Of a DNA stretch of 64,000 nucleotides, positions 1 to 11,315 are shown in pieces (the stretch's first letter is position 1; each line of letters opens with the position of its first letter). Made by a program: the position numbers and the translations under genes. Source of the stretch: Phialocephala subalpina (lineage: Eukaryota > Ascomycota > Leotiomycetes > Helotiales > Mollisiaceae); the NCBI GenBank assembly GCA_900073065.1, contig FJOG01000026.1, forward strand, positions 18,617-82,616, given 5' to 3'. The notes beneath the pieces were generated by a model, which saw only the letters and a program-made list of their open reading frames with translations, searched no databases and had not been told where the DNA came from.

Positions 1-2034
1 CGGGGGGCCTGGGCTTACGCCTTCTGTTTGTCCGGCCGTCGCATAACAATCTTCCTCAAGGTCAGTGACTTTTTGAGTTCCTCTTGCAAATACGGCGACT
101 CGCCGAATCCTCCAACGAGGAAAACATTCTGGTGAATTCTAGTGAGCTTCGAAATCTTTGGCGGCGCTAGGTATTAGACCATCTTACCTTGACCCGGTTT
201 TTCGTCCTCTCCACCTGCTGAATCTGACCCTGGATCAGCTCAACAACTCTGTCTATACACGGATCAAACATCTGTTTCATCTCGTCACTGGAGATAGTCA
301 GCTTGGCAATTCACTTGATCACAGACTACACATGGCCACGTACTGGGTGATCTTCAAATTCCCCTGTGTTATCCTGCCAGCAATGTTCAATGCGTTTAGT
401 GGGTTTGGCAGGTCGAAGTGTATTTCGTTCGCCTTGTTTGAAAATAGTCGCTTTTTCTCGTCGAATCTCTTGACCACCTGCCTCATATACCTCCCTTCCA
501 TAGTATGAGCCCCAATTTGCTGCCCTGCGCTCCGAGGGTCAAGTATACGATAATGTCGATCACCAACAATCCTGTTCAGCCACCGTTTAAAGTTTTGGTC
601 AATGTAAGAAGACCCGCACTTTGCACCTACATGTTGAATCAGTACAGCCTTGCCCACCGAGTGTTGAGATCATTTACTCGTTGCTATTGTGATCTCCTCG
701 AGCTCTAGCGTCGGCTCTAGCTGTGTGACCTTGTAAGAGACGCAATCCTGTAGAGCATTTGTTAGACGAGAGCTCAGGGAGAGTTGAGAGCTCGAATTTT
801 ACTCACCACCGTACCACCGCCAGCATCGCACAACACAAAACATTCGCCTAACTATTATATGTCAGCAAACAGGCTGGGTCCAGGGGTAAAGGCTGTCCCA
901 GTGACTGTCCGTAGCTGAACCAACTCTTGGCATACAGTTCCTATCGAAACCAGGGACATGCTATTTGACATTGCATAAGAAGCGAGAAATGGTGGCTCAA
1001 GAGCGGCCAACCGGTGAATGACAGAAGTCACAAAACATACCTTGAGAAACTCTGTCTTCTTGTCCTCCTTTAGATGGCGAGCAGTGTAGATTGCAGCCGC
1101 CTCCGGCTCAGTGACCATGATGATATCAGTCAGGTTGGGAAATGTCTGTTCGTTGAACCCTGCCTTTTTGATGGCCCGGAGTGTGGAATTTTTGGCTCGA
1201 TATGACCATTTCTGTAAGAATTTAGTGTTATGATCGTGAAACGTCGGCCCGGGGAAAGTGCTCATACCACTGGCACAGTGATAACGATGTCGACCGCTAT
1301 CTTCGATCTGAGATGGGTGCCAAGGAATTCGAAAGAATCATTGAGATATTGAAACACTTTTGTCAGGTAGTCGGTTACAATCTCCTCAGGATCTTTCCAG
1401 GTATATTCGGGATAACCTCGAGACTTCTTGACGTTCTCGAAGTCCAGATTACATGTCCCCTCCAAAACTTGCAGAATGAGTTCGAGTTCGTCTACTTTGT
1501 TATCTTGCACATCTAGCTCCATCTTTGTATTAACCATAGTAACCGCATCTTCACTGATACTGGCGCCCCATTGTTGATCCAGAGGATTACTTGATGGCGA
1601 GTAAGAGTAGACGCTTGGGATCTTGCTACTGAGTTTCATTTGCGGGCCCCAATCTTCTACCACTTCCAGGTCATCGAGACTGGCATAGTCTGACCTTGGG
1701 GCAGCAAATGCCACGCCTGTTGAGGACTAGGTCAGCATTTTCCGGTACAAGGGAAGAATAACCTACCGGTGAACGTCGTTCCATAGTCAACGGCAATGAC
1801 CAATCGACTAGATCCAACACTAGATCCAACATCCTGAGACGCATTCTGATAGGATACTTTGGGCGACATCTCCGACATAGAATCATCCGCTTCATCGCCC
1901 TCTAGAAGGTTATCATTGAGATAATCATTGGAGCGGTCGAGGAGGTTTCCCTGCAGTGCTGAAGGTTTCGCTTTTAGAGAAGGCTTTCTGACGCTTGATC
2001 CACTCGAGGTGGTCGACGAACGCCGTGAAGTCAT
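1..2034 (-). CDS. Hsp70-like actin-fold ATPase, 3' part outside the window
   Basis: This encodes a divergent cytosolic Hsp70-type chaperone or ATPase of the kind amplified in filamentous fungi. The clear exons are 2034-1767, 1716-1268, 1211-1041, 851-807, 747-678 and one beginning at 626; their reading phases join in frame. After a Ser-rich N-terminus come the first phosphate-binding loop (VAVDYGTTFTG, split by intron 1), the TEPEAAA segment, the second phosphate loop (CDAGGGTV, on the 45-nt exon 4) and, near the left edge, the adenosine-type motif VGGFGESPYL. The boundaries left of about 330 are less certain, because the frame there needs introns I could not place firmly. The last visible codons appear to run into another donor near position 15. 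No canonical substrate-binding domain is visible. The start was chosen at the first ATG that gives a continuous Ser-rich leader. Confidence 0.85.
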
Positions 2035-2556
2035 GGCTACCTGCGGATGGGATGTCGTGTTGAACGTCCAAAAATTGCTGAAAATCGTGCCTCCGGTGAA
2101 AATAAGATCGAGGAGTAATTTCACAGAAAGACTCTTGCAGTGTTTTGATCGGGAATCTTCAGCCTCGCGTCTACGGGTGATAATATGATGCAAGACGCAA
2201 ATTCCGAGCCCCCAGGGTCTGTTGGGCATTTTGGTTAAGCCGCGACTCTACCTTGAATAATCCATTGGTGGTGCAGCGTCAGGCGACAAAATGTGGCTGC
2301 AGGAAGGCAAACAGGCATTCGAGGCGCAGTGCGTCAAACTATCGAGCGCCTCGCTATCTGAAGTTAACCCCACGTCCCGATCGAATCGACAGCCTCATCT
2401 TGCAAGACGATTTTTTGTTTTCTGTCACCCTCGTAACTTGTCGATGCCGCGGCTCTACACTGGCAGAATTAGCAACAGTCGCCATGGTGTACGCATAGTC
2501 TCAATGAAGGATATTTGCGGCATTGTGACAACCTCACGACAGGTAACTTTGGGACA
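2035..2556. other. Divergent intergenic region
   Basis: This 522-nt stretch separates the Hsp70-like gene (minus strand) from the coiled-coil gene (plus strand) and must hold both promoters. Short open frames cross it, but none has a convincing start or a recognisable product. I see no clear TATA box. Confidence 0.5.
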
Positions 2557-4870
2557 ATGGTTTGGCCGGGTAAAGGAAAGGAGAAGGCCAAGAAGAAGAA
2601 GGACCTGGAGGAGTTGGAAGAAGAAGTGACGAAGTACAAAGGAGCCCTGAAATTTATTCACGATACCATACTATCCGATGCAGTCAGGTCTCGCGAGGAG
2701 TCGTTCAAATTCGACGGCGAGGGTTGGCACCTCAGTGCCTATGATCGCAGTACGGATGGTACAAAAGCGTTGGTTCGGGTGCTTGTTGACCAGCTCGTGA
2801 AGCAAATTGATAGTGCAAATTGGTGGGCGCACGATTACTTTGTACTTGAGAAAGAGCACGACAACTTGGTGTTTCAGACGCAGGGAGGGGACGTGGAAGC
2901 TATCCAAAGGCACCGGACAAAGAGAGCCGGGGCGAAGGAGATCGCGAGAGACAGAATTAAGGACTTAGAGAACCGACTTGGCCAAGCCTACATCGAAATT
3001 GCCAGCTATGAGGCGGAGAAGGACCGACTCCTGACGCGCAATAGTGTGCTACAGGGGGAGCATGATCGCGACATGCAATTATTCGCCGATGACTGCGAGA
3101 AGCGAAGAATTGCAATGCAAAGAAGCCATGACCAGGAAAAACAGGCACTCGAGCCTCGGATCAAGAGAAGAGTTCTGGACGAGTATGCATCTGAGAGGAA
3201 GGCGACAGAGGATAGGCATATCGGTGAAATGAAAAAGCTGAGGACCAAGTACGACATTGAGATGGACAGCCTCAAAGCCGAGTTGGCCATCATTGGTACT
3301 AGACACGAGGGAGAAATTGCCAGGCTCAGGGAGGATCACAAAGGGAAGAAAGCGGAGCTGAAACAACAGCTGGCAAATGAAATATCTCAGCATGAATCGG
3401 AAGTGCGCGATATGGAACAGCAGCATAGCTCTACCATACAACAAATGGATCAAGCGCGTGAGGTTGAGCTCCAACGCAAGCAGCAAGACCACGAAGCCAA
3501 GATCAGGACGATGACGCAGGAACAAGAATCCGCGAGAAGCCAGTGGATTCAGACCGAGTCAAGATTGATACGAGACCACAATTCCCAAATGAAAACATTG
3601 CGGAAAGAGCACGAGGATGCAGTTGATCACATATTAAAGGAGCACAAAGCCGAGTGCCGGACAATGAACGACCAGATTGCCAAGATGAAGAAAGACCACG
3701 CTGCAGAACTGTTACTGCGGAAGAGTGAGTTCGACGAGGAGAAAGTGGAGCTGCTCCAGCAACATGCGGACGAGAAGAAGCAGATAGAAAAGGACCGCGA
3801 TGCGTACAGCGCCGCCTTGCTGGAGCGAGACAAAGCCCGCGACAAGGTAACGGGCGACAAATTCGAGGAACTGAAGGATGTCGAGATCAAAGCCAAATAT
3901 CAGGAGCTGAAAGATGCGGTAGAAAAGCTAGCACGCCTCGACTGGAGGAGCGACCAGGCACAGCCATTGCGGCGTCTCTTTCCTGCGCAAAGTGACACTC
4001 TGATGAGGCAGATTTTGCAGGATAGCATTTGGGTTGTCCTCCATAAACACATATTCTGCAGTCCATTCCGCATCCTAGGGGAGGAAGGCCAGCGGCTCGA
4101 GACGCAGTGGAATAAAGAATACGGAAAGGGTTTGTGCCCTCTTTCAATCACCTTGCCTGCTAAGGACGGGATTTTGGCCGATCACTAGTTTGAGTCTCGA
4201 TTCGCTCTTGTGCTGACATCAGCAGATTCTGCATTCGATAACGGGAGTTACATCTGGCCAAAGCCGGAAGTTGAGACTGAGCGGTGGCGTTATACGTAAG
4301 TCGCCCCTTTTTGTCAAATCTCCCAAATCTTTGACATGGGATGGAATTACTTCTAGACCAGTGCACCGTGCCATCCTCCGCGAGACATGCATCTTCCCCA
4401 TGACCAAAACAACCAAAGTAGTGACTGACTGCGTTACGAGGAGTAGTACGGTCAAGGAATGTCGTTCCGCTTTACGAAAACCAGCGTCTCAGTGGGATCC
4501 CCGAGCAAAACTGAAAAAGGACTTCGCAGATGCGTTAGAGAAACTCAAAACAGAGCTTGCGGAGACATTGAGCGAGGTTACCGACAAGAGTGATAAGCAA
4601 GCTGTCAAGGAAGTGACAATGAAGGCTACGAACATGTGGCTCGAATTTGGGATGCAGCGCTTCCGACTTCTTGTGGTTGTGCAGGATTCCAAGTTCGAAT
4701 CGATTGAGGACAGAGTCCGGAGGTCGCAAGAAGATGTGCTGGAGCTCGTGCTTGTCCCGGGATTGAAGAGTTTCGGGAACTCAAAGGGCCAAGATCTGCA
4801 AGCTGAAGAGACAATTGGGGATTTTAGGGGCGACGTCATCAAGATCAAGGGACCACCGCGGCGTGGGTGA
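2557..4870 (+). CDS. 719-aa coiled-coil protein of unknown function
   Basis: Three exons (2557-4129, 4223-4295, 4357-4870) total 2160 nt. I do not recognise the family. The N-terminus is Lys/Glu-rich (MVWPGKGKEKAKKKKDL), followed by a short globular-looking stretch (about residues 35-100) with several Trp and Phe. Residues 110-450 are an almost unbroken Glu/Lys/Gln/Arg heptad-like region expected to form a long coiled coil. The C-terminal 190 residues look globular. Intron 1 ends in a tandem AGCAG acceptor, so exon 2 may start at 4223 or 4226 without a frame change. Intron 2 has a GTAAGT donor and TTCTAG acceptor. Stopping at the TAG that ends the first exon's open frame would give 543 aa, but the spliced model extends smoothly and I prefer it. 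The role could be scaffolding or cytoskeletal; that is inference from composition alone. Confidence 0.7.
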
Positions 4871-7155
4871 GCCAAGGATCCAAAAGTATACATAAATTGA
4901 TGTTAAACGGATTGTTCCTTGACGATGCAGCCAAATTTGAAAGTATCAGGCGAACTACGTACTAACGCCATTTCAAGTGTCATCAAAGACTGAAGGGATG
5001 GGTTAGAGGGCTATAGATCTGTCAGTCTGGAAAGGCTTCTCAGCATTTAGGTGATCAATACACCAAAGAGATCATGCATCCATTCCTGCTTCGTATCCAC
5101 CCATTACTTGTTCGTCTTTGATCTTTGCGTTCCAAGGCTTTACGTGTGCTTTAGAGTGAGATCTAGGTAGATGACTATCTCTCGCGCAAATTCGGGCGGT
5201 ACCCTTCATTTGACCCACCCTCTCTTGTTGTGCTAGTAAAAGGCGGCACACCAAGTCCTAAACCTCACGGAGTATTGAAAATTGATCATCGGATCGAGTT
5301 TTCTGTCACTGGGCGAAGGGAGCAGATTGAACTCTCGTCTCTTCATTGAACGATTCTCGGGGATCGTCGCAAAGTACGTAAGATTATGAGATATTATATC
5401 GCTCTCATTCCCACTCTCCGAAAAGCGATATGTGGATTTTATTCGACATCGCAAGCCACCTTCGTGTCCACTTGGAAAGTTTAGATTTGAAGTGGAAAGG
5501 TCATCTAGGAGTTTGTGGTGGTACACGCCCACGTCGTGCGAGAACTCGTAGGATAGGAAGCCAAAAACATCAGAAAATCCAGAACAAACCAAAATATGCG
5601 CACGAGAACAGTATTGGAGGTTTATTTACCACCGGTAAGGCTTCGCTGAAAGTCCCCAGCCGACTGCAAAAAGCCCACAATCTGGTATCAAGACCCCGCG
5701 TAGTTCTGTACAGTACACTCCCCTTCGCCAAAGAATGAGTCGATCAAAGAAGAGTACCTAGGATATTGACCAGGAAAGCTGGGGTATCAAGTGCCAGCTT
5801 TCAATGACATCCGAAAAATCGCGAATACAGAAGTTATAGAAGACGGTATAACATCAATTCCTCCACTTCCATGAATTCGAGACGGGCAAACGTGCATATA
5901 ACTTGCAAAGACCTACAATCAAATCCCAATAAAGAACACACAAGGCTGAAGTTGACTCGTGTCGAGCATCATAACCTTACTCGCACGTGCAGCCAACCTC
6001 TCGACTGAGGTGAACTGCGGCAAGGCCCGGGCATCGAGGCAGACCTGAATTAGGGAATTGCCGCTGCAGAGCAGGCTTCAAGCGACCAAATCGAGATCTT
6101 GAAAACTGCGATGTGCAACAAGAAATATGGGGCCGGTGTCAGGATGGATGCATCTTATTTGCATGACGGCTTCCAGGTTGGGAGCCAGCGGGAAGATCGT
6201 GTCGTGTCCTGCGGTGTCCTGACGGGACTGAAGGGTTCGATCACGAGGCTTGACCACAGCCGTCCAAAGTTTGGCCTTTTTGTGAGCGCGCTGTGGTGTG
6301 TGGGTGGCGTGTGGTAGGGTTACTTGTATGTTGTCCCCAAGTACAGTACTGTGCAGTTACAGTAACATCATGAAAGGAGTCGTGTCCGGACCTCGTCTCC
6401 CCCTTTAACCTTAGTCGACTGCAGGCGGGCTCGTCTTCTCTTCTCTTCTCTTCTCCTTCTCGTCTCAGCCTCGCCCAAGTTGATCGGTCGATTCAAATTT
6501 CATTCCTCATCGAACCACACCATGGCCACAATGCGGAGCCAGGGATGGCGTCCTCCCCTTGACTTGGGGTGACAGCAGCATGACATCACCGAACGGCTCT
6601 GGACATTGCTGACATAACCTTAACTCGTCTCTGGGCTGCGGTGGCGGTTTCTCGGAAGGCTCACCTTATTCTCCGATCTCCTCGACCTTCGAGATCTTTC
6701 AAAGCTCACATTGTGTCGTGATACTCATGCTACTGTACTGCAGCCATCGTCGAAGGAAAGGTCGAGCGCTGCTTTTGTGGTGTGAGACGCCGACACATGG
6801 GGGGGATCACGTTACTTCGTATGACGTGAAGCAGCATCGGGGGTCCGTCCGTTCCCAGACTGGCGGCTATGCACACATCGACCAGCGGCGCCAATAGCAC
6901 TCCTTCGATCACCAGGGATCCTTTTTTCCTCAGCCAGGGGTCCCGCGATCGCAAAACATCGTCACTTCAACGTCTCGAGATGGCCAAAATTTGGCTGGAG
7001 GAAGGGCTCGCAGCGCCCACAGTGCCCACTCGACGGTTTAAGGTTAAGGGACCAGTCGGACCCTGCCGAACAGCTGCACCAGTGAGTCCAGGCCTGCCTT
7101 TTTCCCCGCCGTGATGCAATATTTGGAATGCGATCGAGGTCAGATTCAACCTCCA

Positions 7156-7166
7156 GATCCTCGATC
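7156..7166 (+). promoter_or_regulatory. Candidate light-response element upstream of frq
   Basis: GATCCTCGATC fits the paired GATN-type consensus (GATNC...CGATN) reported for White Collar complex sites in Neurospora. More GATC/CGATC words lie nearby (7131, 7163). Such words are common by chance, so this is only a candidate. Confidence 0.2.
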
Positions 7167-7387
7167 GCCAACCAAATCGCGAAGGAAAACGGGGTGCGCA
7201 GAGGTGAGGAAGAGAGAAGGGTCCACGCACACGCCATGGGTCTCCTTCGTCTGTAACTCCTCACTTCTGTTCCTTTCTAACCTTCTTGTCAACTTCAATT
7301 GTCTGTTCTTCAAGCTTTTTTCTATTTGTATGTCCTTCAGTGATTGGACATCAACATCAACATCGTCATCTTGATCGAGATTCAACA

Positions 7388-7506
7388 ATGCCACCCCACG
7401 CCGAATACCCAGCGTATACCCAACTTACTGCCTACTTCTGAAATGAGCAGAAGGAACCTCTAGGACGACGAATGCCATGAGTTCGCCCACAGCAGAATAT
7501 TCTTAA
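7388..7506 (+). promoter_or_regulatory. Cluster of short upstream ORFs in the frq leader
   Basis: Four short ATG-to-stop frames precede the frq start. They lie at 7388-7441 (17 codons), 7443-7463 (6 codons), 7472-7480 (2 codons) and 7477-7506 (9 codons, overlapping the previous one). A fifth at 7330-7374 (14 codons) would count if the transcript starts far enough upstream. Neurospora frq also has upstream ORFs in its leader, so a translational control role is plausible. Whether an intron removes them is not visible. Confidence 0.45.
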
Positions 7507-7525
7507 CAACACCCGGCACGAAAAG

Positions 7526-10500
7526 ATGCTTGCATCTTCGACCAAGCAGCAACAACCGACAGCCACACATCCGCGCCGACTCCCTGCGCACTTGTCGGTC
7601 AGCTTGCGCCATGAGGGCCCTCCGACTGCAAGTCCTGCAGAAATAGGAAATGCAGACACCACAGTTGGAATGGCATCGGGAGCGTCTCCAGCCCGACAAG
7701 AATCCGAGGAGAGCGGCAAGTCAGGCGAATCGAATGTGGAAAAGTGGTTTGATCATTCCAATGGCCGGCCTGAGACGGGGTACAACCCGAACTTCGAAGA
7801 TAGTAAGTTCATGGTCGGCAAAATTATAAAGAGAGGTTGAGTTGCTGACAGTGGCGTGATTGCAGATGAACCGCCTTTCTTCCTCCCCCACAATAGCTCC
7901 AGCACGTCCAACAACGATGTGCCAGCATCGAGATTGACGAGGCAACCTATGCCTGGGATACTGCAGCCAGCTACCAATACTAGCAGCGCAGATGATTTCA
8001 GAAGTGTCATCGATGACCTTACAATTGAGAATAAGAAGTTGAAGGAACGATTGAGGAGATTTGAGAGATTACAGCCTCCTCATTTGGAGAAGGATAAAAT
8101 GTTCGAATTAAAGATTCACAGTTTATCTTCTCGTAAGAGAAGGGAGTTAGAGGATCTATTGAGGGACTTTGCCTCGAGTGCTGAAGAATCACTAGACGGA
8201 GAGACTAAGCGTTCACCGAACGACCGGCCACTCTACCCCTCGCTCAATCTGCATCTTTCCAATTCCACCCTCAACGCAAAACACACACCGTCGTCATCGA
8301 CATCGAACTCTCGTCCAAACGATTCAGCATATGCCTCGATGTCGATTTCGGGACCAACCTCGACATCGGCTCCGAATCAACTTCCTCTGGAGAAAGCAGA
8401 CGGCCGGCAACCACGAGTGGGCAAGGAGCAGAAGATACACTCTTTCTTGCACAACATACCGGAAGGTCTGCTGCCAAAGCATTCTCCTGTCATGACCGAA
8501 CGGCAGAAGAAGAAGCTCGTTGTGCAACGTCTAGAGCAACTGTTTACTGGACGAAGAGGCGCAAAGGCGGACGAGCATAGCCAACCGTTTCAGCAGCAAG
8601 AAGTTTCCAAGTCCGCAGCTAGAGCCGATGACGCTGCAAGAAATGGGCCGCCGGAGGAGGAGGGTGCTCGAGAGGCACATATTCTTCCAATGGATATCGA
8701 TACTGACGGCGGAAAGCTATCGAAGTTGTCAAGGAATTCGAGCGGTTCAACAATAGGGTCGCGAAGAATGATTTCTGATTCTTCTGATGAGCAATCTCCG
8801 GAGCGACTAAGCCCGAAGCAAAGACCCACAAGGCCATTGGACCTGGACCCGGACCGAGCACAGATTCCGTCGGAGAACGTTGCTTACATTCGTCATCTTG
8901 GTCTCTCCACCCCTCAACTTGTTACCGAAGATTCCGCGGATGTAGCTGCTGATGCTGATGGATGGATCTATCTGAACCTGCTTATCAACATGGCTCAGCT
9001 CCATATCATCAATGTTACCCCCGAATTTGTCCGATCAGCACTGTCTGTCGTGAGTGAGAAGTTCCAGCTCTCACGAGATGGGAAGAAGGTGAGATGGCGA
9101 GGAGGTTCGGAAGGAACCCGGTTGAGCAGTGACAGTGGTGCAAGCAGTGTCCGGAATCGGTCTAACGGTGATGAAGATCATGGAAACAGGAAGAGACGCA
9201 AAGTCGAAGTTGGCAGATTCGCATCAGCGCCTGTTGAAGTGGACAATTCTGATATACCCATGAAGAGTTCCAGGTCATCCAGTTCCTTCCATTACAAGCC
9301 CCTTTTTCATCATCAGAATTCGTCATCAGCGGGCGTGATGTCCACGGATGAAAGCGACTCTCCTTTCGGGTCTGGACCAGAACTGGATAGCAGTTCGAGA
9401 AAACTCTCCCGTGGCGCAAACGCGTGGAGTAGGGCGTCTGGCTCCGGTGGGAAGAGGCGGAGACGCCAGGACGAAGGACCAATTGTTTTCTATAACGGCG
9501 CTAAATTCTGCATCGATCTATCTGGAGACCGATCGAACATCATAACCCCTCTCCACATTTCCGATATTGGAAAGGATGGATACAGCAACCAAGCCACCGT
9601 TGCACTCGGTGCTCGTGAGTCAGCTCCTACCTTTGCACGAACCACATCTGGCTCTTTTCTACCATTCCGGCCCTTCAAGGATTATTCGAAGAGTAATGAC
9701 CCCTTTTTGACCGAAGAAACTCGACCAAAAACACCAGAACTTTTCGAGGATGAGTCGGAGGAAGAACAATTTGTCAACGAGACACCCCGTGGATCTAGCC
9801 ATGTTCAATTACAACGTTTCGAAGCTACCGGCCTGGGTGGAATCCAGCCAGCAGACCATTTCGCGGTCCAGGTGCATACTCGGCGCAGAAAGTCAGGTAG
9901 AGTCGAACGCTCGAAGCTCTCCCGATTTTCGAGATTGTCATCCCCGGGTAAGACTCCAAGGAAGTTCCTGCACGGCATCCCCAAGGAGTCCATCGATTAT
10001 TTCCATGACAAATCCCCGGAAGAGACAATCGCAGATCGACTTGCGGCATGGCCTGGGTGTTCATCAACACCTCGCAACACAATTGTGCCTGTCGACAAGC
10101 TCCCAGTTAAGACGGAAATCTTATCAACTAGATATGTCAATCTAGCGCCCTCTCAGCTTCCCCCACCTTTCGGCTGGGACGTGTCTACAAACTCATCTGA
10201 TGGCGATTCTGATAGCGATTCTGATAGCGACCGCTCGTCGGCAGGAATCTCTCATCTTCGCTGCGATAGACCATTCTTAAACGTATCTCGCAATAGAATG
10301 AAAGACCCCAATGATCTCGACCTTGCGGATGCTAGTGACGAGGAGGACGTTTCTGGATCTGATACAGATAGCAACATCGACATGCTCGCACAAGCAAGAC
10401 AACTTGAACCTGATGTGGTCTTGGAACAAGAACGAGAGTTTGCAATGGAGGTTGATGAAGACAGGAGGCGAGCAGGCAGTGCACTGGCGAGGAGCAGTGT

Positions 10501-10558
10501 AGCGACAGTAGACGATGAAAGTGGATATTCGAGTGCCGCGAGCGTCGCAGGTGAATAG
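7526..10558 (+). CDS. frq: Circadian clock protein FREQUENCY
   Basis: FRQ is the negative element of the fungal circadian oscillator. It pairs with the FRH helicase and casein kinase 1 and inhibits the White Collar complex. Exons 7526-7802 and 7866-10558 encode 989 aa, the length I recall for the long Neurospora form. The N-terminus has the conserved HPRR.PAHLSVSL and SPARQESEESGKSGES blocks. The intron joins them to NEPPFFL. The dimerising coiled coil lies at about 138-162 (TIENKKLKERLRRFERL). The conserved central block (DGWIYLNLLINMAQLHIINV) is at about 455-520, matching the kinase-binding region, and a second block (RRRQDEGPIVFYNG) is at about 620-650. The C-terminus is acidic with repeated Asp-Ser. 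Basic KRRKVE and RRRKSGR segments could act as nuclear localisation signals. Ser/Pro-rich stretches suit phosphorylation-driven turnover. Confidence 0.95.
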
Positions 10559-11315
10559 ACATGGCTGCTCGAACACGATATGAAAGGAACAAAAGTCAGA
10601 GTGGGTGGTGTGTTTAAGTCAGCGAAGCATTGGGATGTGATGGATTTAGCGCAGCGTTGGATAAGTGTGCATAGAAGGCGTTTTGGGTATCATCTATCAG
10701 CATGGTGTACATGAGCGAACGGGTTGACTTTGGATGTGATGAGGTTGATAGGTTCTTGATATCTACATTTCAAATGTAGATGACTTCTATCACTGGAAGG
10801 CTTCTCTATCCAGTTTACTTGGTGTGTGACAAGCTGAGCGCAAGTTTTAGCAAGAGACATATGAGTATGTGGGTGATTTAAATACAGGCGGAGGAGCTTG
10901 TCATAAGTAGAAGTGCAACTTGCGATGGATTCTGGATTCTGGAGACTTGGAAGAGTGGGATTGTCTGTATGCGGGTACGGCAGTTGTCAGTTCACCTCCA
11001 CGGAACTCTCATCCCACCTACGGAGCCGAGACTACCAATTGTCCTGCACAATCGTCGATCAAAACGGGCATGGGCCATGGACCATGGCGAAGATCAGAGA
11101 TAAGATGGATGAGTAGTGCTTTGACAAGTTGACAAGATGAATACTGTCGACGTCTTTCCCACTATAGAAGTGGGGGTTCGAGATCTCGGTACACACATTC
11201 ATATATCGAGACCGAAAGGCTTCGAATGGAGCAAAAGTGGATAGTATAAAGGCATTATCAGTATGCAGGTCTTACTCCTCATCGTCATCATCATTTAACT
11301 AACACTCACATCAAA
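10559..11315. other. Intergenic region
   Basis: This 757-nt stretch lies between frq and the P450. The final 90 nt contain a TATA-like TAGTATAAAGG (about 11241) and a CATCATCATC-rich leader before the P450 start. Nothing else is recognised. Confidence 0.5.

Larger units (their letters stand above)
4871..7525. other. Long non-coding region with frq promoter and leader
   Basis: Only short, unconvincing open frames occur here. The right half must hold the frq promoter and 5' leader. It contains a pyrimidine-rich CTTCT repeat (about 6434-6461), many GATC-containing sites between 6880 and 7170, and a cluster of short upstream ORFs just before the frq start. Positions 4871-6400 show nothing I can name. 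Confidence 0.6.

Noticed and set aside
5233..5592. 119-codon minus-strand open frame in the region before frq
   Set aside because: Composition is random-looking, with no motif and no neighbouring exon that would extend it.
6225..6260. GGTTCGATC sequence resembling a tRNA B box
   Set aside because: No matching A box or acceptor stem could be folded around it. The similar GGTTCGAGATC near 11173 failed for the same reason.
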